The notes: generated by a model from the letters alone, not told the origin. Numbered from the stretch's first letter, positions 33,051-44,608 are shown. The stretch is DNA of 64,000 nt from Exobasidium rhododendri (GCA_026210745.1 CP110632.1:4277001-4341000); one strand, 5' to 3'. Translations and numbers: made by a program.

Positions 33051-33837
33051 TTGCAGAAGAAATTAGTACGATCTCATGCGAGCGTGCCAGAAGGCTCATG
33101 GTCTTCAGCGCACTCACTCTTCAAGATCTTCTTGAGGACTCGTATTGTCGACTTTCCATGGGTGTCGTGCATAAGAATGATGTCTCTGCTGGTGCTGTCG
33201 AGAGCTTCAACGACTGCAATCTGATGCGCTTCGCTTTCCCCATCCGAATCGCCCGTGGCGACCTGCCAAAAGATACTCGTCATGCCAAATTCATCCTTCA
33301 GTATTCGCTCCACTCGAGCGTCGGTAGAGCCGTAAGGGAAGCGAAAGAAACGAGGAACAATTCCAAGAGTCCTGTTGAGGTATAAATTAGTCTGCACAAT
33401 CTGGAAACGAACTTGATCGTCTGTCAACAGGGTCATGTTCGGATGACCAGCGGAGTGCGAGGCGATAGTCATTCCAGAACGAAGAGCGAAACGCATTTCA
33501 TCGACGAGACGTTGCTCGTAGCTGCAGTCTATAAGGTGCTTGTAAGAGCTTTAAGTGTTCTGTGCCGTGTGGTCCTATCAATCTGCGTAGGACACTCACA
33601 ATAATTGTTCACATTCCGAAAGAAGGTCGCTTTTTGACCTGCTTTGTTTAGCAGATCGACTACCGATCCAGTGATGTTAGTGGGACCGTCATCAAAGGTA
33701 AGGGCGATGTTATTACCGAGGCAAGAATTGGGATGAAGCTGTTCTGGCGGAACCTGGTCTCCCTTCACGATAAGACCGGTGCTGATCGCTATCAAAGAAG
33801 CTACGAAAAAGAACAAAGGACGACAGGTTGGCCGCAT
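32666..33837 (-). CDS. Chitin-deacetylase-like enzyme B (CE4), five exons with an 11-base microexon
   Basis: Exons: 33600-33837, 33118-33528, 32994-33004, 32812-32921 and 32666-32723; 275 residues, all phases agree. The signal peptide is MRPTCRPLFFFVASLIAIST. CE4 motifs are complete: TFDDGP, SHSAGHPNM, RFPYGSTDAR and IILMHDT. It is a paralogue of gene A: exon 2 has the same length (411 bases) and both end in a Cys-containing CDNIPIG block. Exon 3 is only 11 bases and encodes ILKK across the joins; the intron before it carries a (CT)17 tract beside the acceptor. The tail after CDNIPIG is longer than in A (DPNHPVKAAKNP). A TATAAG element lies on this strand at 33915-33920, about 80 bases upstream of the ATG. 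The enzyme is secreted, without a GPI signal. Confidence 0.85.
33012..33045. repeat. (GA)17 microsatellite inside an intron
   Basis: On the gene strand it is a (CT)17 run ending in CTCAATGCAG, so it occupies the polypyrimidine-tract position just upstream of an acceptor that feeds an 11-base exon. It lies within the intron between exons 2 and 3 of chitin-deacetylase-like gene B. Confidence 0.9.
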
Positions 33838-34329
33838 TGTGATGTGAGCAGCAGAAGGGAGGGGAAGATCTTGCGCTGAACAGAGTTTGAGGCCGAAGAG
33901 TGTCACGAAGGGCACTTATACGAAATATCAGTCTCCACTTTGGTTGTATAGAGGATAGGAAGGATAGGATGAAGCCAGTCAATTTTTTCCTGTTGGGAGC
34001 GATATTATGCTACACGGACCATCAAGGATCGCGCTCTCCCTACTATGCATTGTGGCATACTTCATCCACCTTGTCTGCAAGTAGGGCCCGGGCCACCGCA
34101 CAGAAGGATGTACGAAAATGGGTGAGAGGATGCATGGACTCCTTTCATGCGTCGGGGAAAAAGCGAGGCCTTTGCACCTCTAGGGAGCCTCAGCAATCCT
34201 TGTCCCTGGAGTGGGTCCTCAGTATATGATTACAACGTTCTGCATTACAAGCACAGATCACGTCGCAGTATCTTCATCTATGGGTACATGGGGCACTGGA
34301 CGGCTGCGGACCTCTTGCAAAGTGACTCC
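33838..34329. other. Promoter of chitin-deacetylase-like gene B and 3' flank of TRM82
   Basis: 492 bases. Carries the TATAAG candidate at 33915-33920 for gene B on the minus strand. No coding frame with family features is seen. Confidence 0.5.
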
Positions 34330-36173
34330 CTACTGCTCTTCGCCACCCAGCGCTTGCTCGATGCGCTGGAGCATCACCTCCCTCGCTTTCAACTTCTTTC
34401 CCGTCCTTCTTTCGTTTGTGACCCCATTCAGCTCTGCATTTCCTCTCGAAGGTCCGGACTTTTTGAAGCTGGACAGTCCTCCTCTGATGAGGCCGTTGGG
34501 CGACACCGTATCTTGCACCAAAGTAGTCCTTTCGAACTCTTGCTTTGGGTACAACGTGAGAGGGTGATACAGAAGCAATGATTCAGACATCTCCTGTGTG
34601 CCGTGCGATTGGACTGAGGCCTGCTTTTCAATCAGCTTGTTCGCCTTTGCGTCCTCCTCCCATCGCCTTTGTTGCCTGTTCCACTTGGCCATTCGAAGAC
34701 CGCATTGATCGCCTTTATCGCCCAGCACTTCCGGTCTTGTATCGCACGTCATCCACACGCCCTTTTCCTCCCCGTTCGAATAGTGAACACGATTGACTAC
34801 TGGCGCTCTCATTTCCAGAGCGTGGATATGCTTGCTCGCTTCTTCATCCGGTGAAGAGAGCAATGCAGAGAGGGCAATAGTAAAGAGAGCGCTGGCACCC
34901 TCGACAGCAAAAGTCACATAGACTTCTCCATCCACCTGCATCGCAGAGAAGTGCATCATCACAATAGCCTTCACTTTCTTCCGCGCCTTTGCCGTCTCTT
35001 CACCCAAGACGTCTCCTCCGGTCTCTACGCTGCTCTCATACTTTTTCTGATTCTTTACCGAATGAGTCTTGCCTTTGCCATACAGACCTTCTCGCTCCTT
35101 TTCTCGATTTGCATCAATCATGACGTACGGCGCAATGATGGTCCCCAGATCGTACCTCTTCACGAAGCTTCGCCGATCAGACTCTTCGCTATCCTTGTAC
35201 AGACTCCACACACGCAGTATGCTTGAGTCAGTCGAAAGGAGGAGCGGACTCTTGCAGATATCTTCCGCCGCTGTCGTTGCAACCCCTTTCCTAAGCACGT
35301 CAAGGAGGTCATGCTCGATGACAAACAATGCTCCCACTGCATCAGTCGACCCTAGAAGATATCGCAAAGCAAGATGCCCTGCTCTTCTTTTCCCCCATCT
35401 AGAGATGCGAATGTGTTCGTCTCGATCAGAGGATATAATGTAGCCTTCCGGCATTTGCGGCGATGGAGAGGTGAAAGACGTGAGCACAAAGTCGGTCAAC
35501 ATGGAGACGTGGCCAAGCAGAGGAGGATTTGTACTGTCGATATCGTCGCCATCGTCAACGTCATCTCCTTCTTCTTTCTTCTTGTCCTCGTCTGGCGCTG
35601 CGATCCTCCTCCTTTTCGTGTCTCGCTCATTCCTCTCGGTTTTGGTGATCGGAATGGTGAAACTGCCAAAAGATAGTGAGTGGATGTTTAGCGTTTGTTG
35701 GAAACTGATTCTCCACCCACTGCTCACGTTCGTATGTCTCCATGTCGATCTCCTGTCGTTAGGATTTTCTCCGCTGTATTGTCGTCCTGTTCCCATACCA
35801 TCTTAACCAACCTCTTTGGGAGAGCCAAACTCCACGTCTCTTCCACCGTCACCGTCTTTGTGGACAGGCCGCCAATCCTGAAAATATGCAAATCTTTGTC
35901 ATCGCCCACGAGTGCAAGGAGGCATTCCACAGGGGAGTCTATTTGCTTGCTGCTACTGCCGCTATGACTACCACCGCTTTGATCACCTTCTGTAGCTCGT
36001 AGCGGAAGCACTGCCGAGAAGCGAGGTGCTTCCATGGACCGTTCATAGTTGACAGAGTAGAGTACCTCGCCAGTATCAATCGAGGCTATAAGTGCTTGGG
36101 TAGACGATCCCAGCAGTATAGTGCTATATGGCAGCAAGTCGATGAGGAGGTAGGGCAAGATCGTCGTCGACAT
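34330..36173 (-). CDS. TRM82: tRNA m7G methyltransferase non-catalytic subunit Trm82 (WDR4)
   Basis: Two exons: 35728-36173 and 34330-35662; 592 residues. WD-repeat partner of Trm8 that makes m7G46 in tRNA. The signature lies in exon 2: LLGHVSMLTDFVLTSFT, YIISSDRDEHIRISRWGK and AGHLALRYLLGSTDAVGAL. Exon 1 holds the first blades, ending KILTTGDRHGDIRT, and joins to FTIPITKTERNERDTKRRRI. A charged linker (about 15 Asp/Glu) follows. The protein is longer than yeast Trm82 (444) through this linker and a polar tail. The tail ends KLKAREVMLQRIEQALGGEEQ, a helix. ATG 36206 would add 11 residues in poor context, so 36173 was chosen. Confidence 0.88.
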
Positions 36174-36735
36174 CGTGATGGTCACTGCGGTCGAAGGACG
36201 GCGCATCAAAAGCAGCTGCCAGCTATCAGGAAGAAGCGTTTATTCCAGTCAAATCCTCAAATTAAGAAAAAGTAGAAATACGGAAATCAATCTTGGGAAG
36301 AATCCGTCTCCCGAGAAGAGTATCGATAGGAAGAAGCGACACGACGGCCACGCGGGGTAGACGTGCTCAGGGGCTAAAGTGTATTTTGTGCACTGTCGAT
36401 GCTAGCCTTCTTTGAGGATCCTACGTGCATGCAGTTGATGAAGGGGCATGCATTTCCCTCTATGAATGGACTTTCGCCAGGGAGGGGGAAGAGGGGGATA
36501 AGGGAAGCTCCTATTCTGATGATTGAAATGTACACCTCTTTGCAAGATTGTAAAACAACGTCTCTTTCCAATCATTGTCGTTCAGTGAGACGACTCTAAC
36601 GATCCCCACCCCTCCCCTTTTACGACCCCCGTTACGACTTATACCCCTCTCGACGTCTGTCGTCCACAGCAGCATTACAACCAATCTTCGAAGAACACCA
36701 AGACCGTACTCCACTCGAGCTAGACGTACAGCGAG
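36174..36735. other. Divergent region between TRM82 and four-TM gene
   Basis: 562 bases between the two start codons. CT- and GA-rich stretches near 36480-36500 and 36600-36650. No gene is seen. Confidence 0.5.
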
Positions 36736-37730
36736 ATGTGGTGTGATAATTGTCTTTTAAGTGAGTAGGCCGCTTTCTACAGTGAATCGATTCGATTGTA
36801 CAATGAAGGTCTTATCAATCCCTGGCCACTGTAGTCTTTCCTCTCCGTGAGTAGGTCGATGATCCGCATGCTGTGTCGCATCCGTCCAAACCAGCTGATG
36901 CCGCTGCAATATAGGACACGGCGCTATTGCTTGGGATGTTCTCATCGCTGCTTATAATATCGCTGGAGCGGTTGTCCTCTTCATGTATGGACAGTATCTC
37001 TTCTTTACGTACCCAGAGTGAGTGTTTTCTAGACGAACTTTAGAAACGGCAGAATTCTTTTCCTGATACTTCACCATTGGCGACGTAGATGGCAAATATA
37101 CGGAGCCATCGGAATGGTCGTTGCAGCAGTGTGTCTCATCAACGTCGTTGCTATGAGCAATTCTTCGTACATGTGGTCCCGAGTTTGCTTCGTGTTGTGG
37201 CCCTTTGTTCTGATTGTTGTTGCCGTTCGAGCCGGTGTCATTAGTGAGTGTGGAAGGTAGCTGCGTACTACACTGCTTCTCCTAATTCCTACCCACCAAG
37301 TCTTCCAACTCGATCGGGAACAAGGCAAAGTTATCTGGGAATGCAACAATGGCGGCCAACTATGGGGAGCGTCAGCGGCCGCGGGATATGGTAGCAATGA
37401 CAAGGCTATGCCTTCAGGGATCTGTTCAGCCGGCTTCCACAGCCTATACATCGCCTTTGTTCTTTCTCTCGTCGTAGATTTTGGCTTGCAGATATATGCG
37501 TGAGTTGTTCAAATATGTGCAGAACGGTAATGTTGACAAAGACGCGGTCGCTGAACCACAATTCCTTGGCAGCTACTTCATGTGCTGGCGATTCATGAAA
37601 AGAATAGAGCACTATCGTGCGCTCGCTACATCAGAGAACAGTAAGTACTTTGCGTAAGCGTAAGGACTATACCGGGACCCAGGTAGCATCCTTCTATCCT
37701 GACTTGACTTCAGAGCTCTACCGCATGTGA
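36736..37730 (+). CDS. Conserved four-TM (MARVEL-like) membrane protein
   Basis: Six exons: 36736-36760, 36915-37017, 37089-37243, 37301-37499, 37573-37640 and 37714-37730. All phases agree, giving 188 residues. The first exon has only 25 bases (MWCDNCLL). Helices are WDVLIAAYNIAGAVVLFMYG, IYGAIGMVVAAVCLINVVAM, VCFVLWPFVLIVVAVRAGVI and SLYIAFVLSLVVDFGLQIYA. The cysteines WEC and SGIC flank the loop before the last helix. The pattern resembles small four-helix membrane proteins known in basidiomycetes, with no function assigned. It ends LATSENKLYRM. Confidence 0.75.
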
Positions 37731-39084
37731 AAATATTGCGTCGACCTGCACTTCAAGGCTTCAATATGGTTGCTTTCGTCGATACTCCTCCTGTAAACAT
37801 CGCCATCCCCGTCCCTCTCTTGGTCGAAATTTCATCGTCCACGCATAGATCTATAGTGAGAAGCATGGGCCGATTCTTTCGCTTTGTGTTACTCAGCTAC
37901 TTGGACTGCCGGACGAGTGTGCTCAGAATTGGTCCGTTGAACGTGTCTCCACGCCGGTGATGCCCTCGAATGTATTTTGCCAGTCTACTGCGTTGCGCGT
38001 GCGGTTGATTGAGAAGGACGCAATCTGCTGTCCAGGTCAGCCACACCATGCCAAACGCAATGTTATGAATTCCATTAGTATTTGTGCCTCGCGGATATGA
38101 GTCGGGGGTGGAACAGGCAGGAAAGCTGCATTGAAGATGACATGTGCGCCTGCCAAGGGGTTGGTGAACTTGCGACAAATTTCAGTTGAAGAGATGCGGA
38201 CCTTTTCTCCGATTGGTGAAAATTATATGATAGAGGCACGGAAGCAGCGGCATTAGTCGTTCGATGCAATGGATGGCGGCGCCGACAAAAGAGACAAGGC
38301 TAGACGTGCCCCTCACCGAAACGAGACGTCGACCCTTTTTGAGAGGAGAAAAAGATGGAGAGAAAAGGACCTCATGACTCCTTATAGAGAGAGAGAAGGG
38401 TGCCATGATTCAAAAAATAGGCGGAAGAGATACATCGAGGTGCGCCATCATGACACTGACAATAAAGATCACAACGAAGAAACGAGAGACGGTCCCCTAC
38501 CAAGCAGGCATTGGTCATAGCAAAGCCACCGCCACAATTCAGCGCGCCGGAGTAAAGTGTGTCCTGGCCTTGTAGATGCATCGCTGACAGTATGATTGTA
38601 GGGCAGAGGCGGCAAATTAGCCCGCCCTCCTCTTCTACTTCCTGCACACAAAGGGGCACACGGCACAATTACTCGTCGCCCCCTTGTCACACACCCAAAG
38701 CACAATATCCCAGTGACGAAAGCCACTCCAGTGTGTACTCTCTTCGTCCTTTGTCATCCAAAGACGACATTCATCTCCTCACTTGGACAAGACGCTCGTT
38801 TATTCTCTTCTCGACTCCAGAAATCCAGTACCCCAATCGAAGCGTCCAGCGTCGTCCCCCCGTTCTTCTTTTGCGCCTGGTAAAGCATAAAAGCTCCGCT
38901 TTTCGACGGAGGCGACGAATTCGCACTCACTCTTCCCGTTTCCATCACCTTTACCATCAAGAAGATCGGACTGCCTACTCTCCACTGTAGCGTACTAGAG
39001 ACTCCCCTCGTAAAGGTCTCTCTCGCCTTTCTACTTGTCGACCACCCCTACACTTCTTCAGGAGACAGTGCATAATTGTCAAAG
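37731..39084. other. Long gap upstream of microprotein gene
   Basis: 1.35 kb with ORFs on both strands that lack family features. A strongly CT-rich stretch before 39085 looks like leader sequence of the next gene. No tRNA-like clover-leaf was found by eye in this gap. Otherwise nothing is seen. Confidence 0.45.
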
Positions 39085-39503
39085 ATGATGTCCAATTACG
39101 ATCCCGAAATCGGCGACCGTGTCGTCTTTACAATCACCGATGGCATCATCTGTGTCGGCTTCGTGACTGAGGTGAGTGACAGGACGTGTGCCAGTATGAT
39201 AATCGTCGTGTAGCTGACCGGTCTCTGCTCTCTCTTCTCGACAGATTACCAAAGATGTCAGTGGGGGCAACCATTGAAAGAGGGAAAGAGTTGAGAGGAA
39301 ATTTACTCCATCTGCATTCCTATTAGGTGCCGCCTTGTGCCATCGTTTTAGTGGCAGGAACAGACCAGAAGGTATGTCGATAGAGTTTGAGCCAACCTCG
39401 ATATCGAAGTCAAGCCGCTTAGCGATGCAACAACACCCTTGATTCACAGGTCCACGTCAAGATCTCGGAGCTCATGTATACCGTCCCCGTGCCATGCAAT
39501 TGA
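39085..39503 (+). CDS. 65-residue microprotein, SH3-like beta fold suggested
   Basis: Four exons: 39085-39171, 39245-39256, 39327-39371 and 39450-39503. All introns are phase 0 with good GT/AG ends. Exon 2 has only 12 bases. The protein begins MMSNYDPEIGDRVVFTITDG and continues IICVGFVTEITKD, VPPCAIVLVAGTDQK and VHVKISELMYTVPVPCN. Alternating hydrophobic strands with a GD near the start and ISEL near the end suggest a small beta barrel such as KOW/SH3-like, but I recognise no family. Skipping the 12-base exon also keeps the frame, removing ITKD. Coding is inferred from the continuous splice phases and strand pattern. Confidence 0.6.
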
Positions 39504-40448
39504 GAAGCCAGTTGCTCGGCACCACGCAAGGAAACTCCTTCGACTTCTCTGTCTCTCTCCAATACAGGAGATACACAAGATGGAAGAAGACTTTTCTTGA
39601 GTCATGACACAGATTCCGGCTTCCAATGCTCCCTTACGACTCTCCATCATCACTCCACTTTCATTACCACAACAAATGCCACCGTCAACGTGTACATCTT
39701 TCATCCCCACCAACCTTCTCTTCTGGCGGCTTCTCTCCAGAAGTTATCTTCCATGTGCTGGTCACCCACTCCGCCCCGCCAACACAATTGACCACTCAGC
39801 GTTATCGATACCCTCTCTCCCAGCTTCCGGTGTGTATTCCGTCCCTCAAGTCACCACCCTCTATATCCCTTCGATGTCGCGGCAACAGGCTTCCATCAAG
39901 ATCCAAGCTGAATAGTCTCGCCCCTCAAGAGTGCCTCTTTTGGGAGGTGCTGTTGCTGTGTCCCCCTCTTCTTCTTATCTGGTCTTCGCCTCCTTTCTCC
40001 TTTGTGCCGGAATACAAATCAGAATACTACACCTTCCGGTCACTCTTCCTCATTTGTGTGATGAGGAGTCTCACTGCGACATTGTCTCGCCCTCTCCTCC
40101 TACTCCGCTTCAAGAATGTCATTCCCTCCTGTCACTTCAGCTCGTGGATTGTGGGGGCTAAATCTAGACGTCGCCCTGGGTCCGCGCGTTTGCGTGGCTT
40201 ATCTGCCCCGATTTTCTTTAGATCAATCTACGTGCAACCCTACAATCTAATTGACATAGAACTTCACGCTCGACACAAACCAGTTTCAAACTGATCAAGT
40301 TGGGGTAACCTCTCTAGGATACAAATCCCTACATCTCCGCCAAGCTTCTCCCTTCGTCACTCAAGCGAAGTGTCATCACTCGACTGGAATATCGTCCGAG
40401 AAAGGTCGGGTAGTCCCCTTTCTGCTTCCCTCGCTGTCGCTCTCCATC
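39504..40448. other. Promoter/leader region of CDF gene
   Basis: 945 bases. CT-rich. It includes an open frame of 222 codons (39626-40294) that has no homology and reads as translated CT tract, so I treat it as non-coding leader. Confidence 0.5.
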
Positions 40449-42906
40449 ATGTGTGCACACCACCAGTCTGATCTCTACTCCCCCTCTACGTCGGAAGCTG
40501 CACCACGACGGCACTTTCACGAAGACAACGGCGCGAATTCCAGGTCCATTTCTTCCCTTCCTCCTCTCCAGCCAACGCCTCGCCGAGGTATAGAGTCATC
40601 ACCGAATACTAGACCTTCCAGTCCTGCATCGTTTCAAACTCCCACTTCAAGATCACGAGTTGTTAGAGATCGAGCTTACTGGTCTTCTGATCACCCTGAC
40701 GACCCACATGGTAGGAGGAAGCTGCATCACAGTCATCATCACCACCATCATCAACCGCATTCTCATTTCCACGATAACTTGATGCCGTTTGGTCGGCATC
40801 CCCTCTCGAAAGGCAATCAATCCTTGCAAGACTTGACGATCCTCAATAGCTTGGTAGATGATCGTACTGGCTACTATGAAGAGCAGAGAGTGACGGATGA
40901 ATTCATAAGTAAGGCTACCAAAGGAAAGAAGAATGGAAGTGAGATTCTGGCTTATTACGAGCGAATGAACGGAATCTTAGACGGCTGGAGGGAGGTTGAC
41001 GAAATCCTGGATAGTCAGTTCTTAGAGGAAGTAATGAGACGATTCGGAACAGTGGAGGAAGTCGAGCGCATGAAGAATGGGAAACGCAAGAAGATGACTT
41101 GGCTGGCCGAGGAAAGCGACGGGGAAGACAGCGGATATCAGGAAGAGAGTGAGATCAGTGATGAGGAGGGTGCGGCCGAATTCAAGAGGAGGGAGAGCTT
41201 GGCTACTCGCGCTGCTAGTGCATTGTCAGGGTTCTGGTTTGGCTCCTCAACCCCGAACCCTCATCGTGGCAAGGGTCGGCTACGAGATGAAGAGTCGAGG
41301 CCCTTGGTTGCCTCTCCATCACAGGAAACACCACCTCAAATCAATCAGACACGATCCAGCTATGGCGCATTGAAGGGCTACAAGATTGCAGGATCAGGCC
41401 TTACCCCGATCGAGGACACAAACGAAGCCAACACCAGATCCCCGACTTCTCCTCCTCGAGTGGGAGCTGTTCACTCGAACTCTTCCGAAAGTGGGAAGCC
41501 AGGTGCCGTCGAACACAATCCCGATACCTTGAAACAGGAAGCAAAGGCAAGGAACAAAGAGACTCGGCGTAGTCTCATCGTCAAGAAGAAGCAACAAGCC
41601 GCAAAACCAATCTCTAATTCAGATACAGATGATGAATTGGACTCTGATGATGGTGATTCCGAGCCCATCGAAGCCGGGAAACTTGATCGAAAGATTGCTG
41701 AAGAAAGAAAGGCAAGAGCCAAACATAGAGACGTCGTCGTTCCTGGCTCTGGCGGTCAAGTGATCCGTATTGCTGGAAGGAGTGTCAGCGCAGGGAAAGA
41801 AAATGACGACAAGAGGCGAAAGATAAAGCGAGAGACGCCGGGCGGCCTATCAGAGAGAGAGCGTGTGAAGCTGTTGGAGCACATTCCTGGCAGAGCAGAG
41901 AAGGAAGATGAACGAGAGCGAGGGGCAAAATTCGCCATCAACATCAATTTGGCTGTGAATGTCCTTTTGCTGGCAGGAAAAGCGTTTGCCGTCATTTCCT
42001 CCAACTCAGTGTCCCTGTTGGCTTCTCTCGTCGACTCTGCACTTGACTTTCTGAGTACGATCATCATCTTTGGCACTTCCAAAGCTATTGCCTATCGCAG
42101 CTGGAACACGTACTTCAAGTATCCCGTTGGAAAGAAGAGATTCGAGCCTCTAGGCGTCGTCATCTTCTCTGTACTAATGATTGCTTCGTTCTGTCAAGTC
42201 TTGGTCGAATCGGGAGAGAGACTTTGGGCCGTTCTGCACAGGAACGATTCGAAGCCAAGTGAGATGGCTCAACTGCCACTGGTGGGGATCATCTTTATGG
42301 TCTTGACGATCATCATTAAAGCTTTCATGTGGGCCATCTACCGGAAAAGTCCCAGTTCTGGTGTCCGAGCGGTGGCGCAGGATGCAGAGAATGATGTAGT
42401 GTTCAACACTGCGTCTCTGATCTTTCCCGTCATTGGGGACAAACTAGGGTGGCCAGCGTTGGATCCCATCGGAGGTATCCTGCTTTCCATCTACATCATC
42501 TGGGAGTGGATCGAAACACTGACAGAAACAGTCAATAAACTTAGTGGTTCAGCCGCTTCACCAGATGCTTTGACAAGAGCCCTCTACCTGATTACTCGGT
42601 TCAAGAGTATCGACAGTGTCAGTGCACTCGAGGTGTATCATGCCGGGGACGACATGATCGTGGAAGTGGATGTAGTCCTCCCTATGGCTTTGCAACTCAA
42701 AGAGGCGCACGACTTGGGTGAAATCGTCACGTACTGCCTAGAATCGATCGGACAGTGAGTGTGGGAGTGTGGTATGAGTAGGAGGAAAGAGCATTACAAT
42801 CTAACAGTGATGTGATCGCTACTCTGTCCTCTCCAGCGAACGAGCTTTCGTCCATCTCGATTACAACCCTACCGGTCAAAGAGGTCATATCTCTGGGAGA
42901 GGATGA
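40449..42906 (+). CDS. Manganese-type cation diffusion facilitator (CDF) transporter
   Basis: Two exons: 40449-42754 and 42837-42906; 791 residues. The N-terminal 490 residues are disordered and polar, with a His run at 93-108 (HHSHHHHHHQPHSHFH). A conserved NQSLQDLTILNSLVDDRT segment follows near 120. The CDF domain begins near 495. Helix 2 carries SLVDSALDFLSTIIIFG (D-x3-D) and helix 5 has AVAQDAENDVVFNTA (D-x3-D). Both sites are Asp pairs, the pattern of manganese CDFs, unlike the His/Asp site of zinc members. The C-terminal domain ends with ERAFVHLDYNPTG, recovered by splicing. It likely moves Mn2+ into an organelle or out of the cell (inference). Confidence 0.88.
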
Positions 42907-43066
42907 GGGAGTCTTATCGATCTTTCATCCGGATGCACCATGGAGTGTCCCTTCGTATGGGAATGAGCATATCCAATTATGATTTTTATTGAGTGGCGAA
43001 TACAGATGATGTAGTAGTGATAATGTTACAGATTGAATGAATACAGGGAAGAGGAGGGGGTGGCGA

Positions 43067-44608
43067 TCAGAAGGGGCTGCCGTTGCTGGGAGTGGCTTTG
43101 TTTGCCTTTCCTTCAAAGCCTTCTAATGACGCTCTCAGTCTAGTATCGGGACTTTGCCAGCCATCTCCTGCGCGATGATTGATATCCCGGTTCCTCATCG
43201 TGCTGTCATGGCTCTCGTTCTGTGTAGACGTAAAGGGATCCACTGCACTACTACCAGCCACACCATTCGGGAGGTACGTATCCTGAAGAGTGTGTATAGA
43301 GGGCGAAGGTGCGAGAACGGCTCTACTTGATGGACTATGAGGTCTTGCATATGCATTGTCGCTTGTGTTTCCTTCTTCTTGTCTAAGACTAGAATAGTTG
43401 ATGTTTTGTTGGAGGGGATGACTAGGGGTTGTGCTCCCTCCCCCTACTCTTCCGGTGAGACTGGTGAAACCAGCAGAAGATCCGTCACTATATCGATTAA
43501 GATTTTGAATTTTTGATTCAGTGCGACTGACAGAACCGCTCTGATATTGTTGCAATCGACTGCTGCTACTGAGCAAGCTCGGTGTGCCCGCTCGTATACT
43601 ACCATCGATCAATTTAGCCTTTTCACTTATCAATCGTTGACCTTGCCAATATTCCACTCTCGCCAACTTCTTTGCCTTTGTCTGCTTTTGATGCACCTTG
43701 ACCAGTACAAGACCAGTGGCAATCACCATAGCAAAAGTAAAGAGTAGAACAAGGACGTATACGTAAGCTCTGGAAGGATTGGCGCCGATATCCTCACCGC
43801 AACTACCAGTCATGTTGTTGTTCACTGGGATCGAATAAATGTAGTTGTTGTCTGCACAATAACCCGACTGGCACTCTTTGTCGGAAGAACAACTTGACCC
43901 TTTGGCGAGGCGTTCCTTGCATTGTGTCGTAGGAGCATCACAATAGAGTCCTGCAACGCAATTGTCTCTGTGTGGCATGTCATGTCGTTTCTCAGCAAAC
44001 ACTCTAATGCAGGGTAGTACTACCTTCCGACCCGCTCTCACCGGCTGATAATCCCTCCATAGTTGGTGTGCGTGTTGACATAGTCAGTGTAAAGAGTATT
44101 TTCAAAAGTACAACTGCCCCCAAGCGTTGCATTGACGGCAACACACTCGTTATGCAGGCAAATGGCACCTTGAGAGGAGGTGCTCTGAAGGCATTCATCT
44201 GGATGATTGTGGGGGGGGGCCCAGATCATAAGCCAAGGCTAGATGAAGAAAGAGGACAACATCTTCTGCATTCTCACCGTCTCTATTGAGCTGGCAAGGA
44301 GCGCCTAGGGCTCCTTTTGGCATGCACAGACTCTCTTCATCGGGGCAGAATTGATCTGAAGGACACAGAGGAGGCCATAGATGTCTTGAGACCTTGTTAA
44401 ATCCAAAGGGCCATTCGGATCTTCTGCAACCTCGAACTTTGCAGGTGTCATCCGTCGCATCGCACCAAGCCAAGTAGCCGCAGTCGGATCGAAGTTGGTT
44501 ATTGTCGACTAGAAGGCGAGTGTTGTTGGGATTGCAAGACGCCCCGACCAACGTCAAATTTTGCGATGCTGCCATTGCAGCTTTGTCTGAGATGTGGGTA
44601 CTACTCAT
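43067..44608 (-). CDS. Cys-rich type I membrane protein
   Basis: Three exons: 44278-44608, 44042-44198 and 43067-43967; phases agree, 462 residues. The lumenal half has about 20 cysteines in a Dickkopf/EGF-like arrangement (CGYLAWCDATDDTCKVRGC, CPSDQFCPDEESLC, CVAGLYCDAPTTQC and CSSDKECQSGYC). One TM helix (VYVLVLLFTFAMVIATGLVL) precedes a basic stop-transfer (KVHQKQTKAKK) and a Ser/Asn-rich cytosolic tail. The start is uncertain: ATG 44608 gives no signal peptide. The same frame upstream holds a hydrophobic run (ALLFVIFFFLIM), which could be the signal if translation begins at ATG 44863. A poly-G run lies in its first intron. Related fungal proteins are uncharacterised. Confidence 0.65.

Noticed and set aside
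37731-39084. Possible tRNA or structured RNA in the long gap
   Set aside because: No A/B-box pair or clover-leaf could be recognised by eye; tRNAscan-SE would settle it.
39626-40294. 222-codon plus-strand ORF before the CDF gene
   Set aside because: It reads through a CT-rich leader with no family features, and the composition is that of a translated pyrimidine tract.
44211-44219. Poly-G run, and similar poly-C runs near 23705 and 60953
   Set aside because: These are simple homopolymers inside introns or intergenic DNA, with no further structure.
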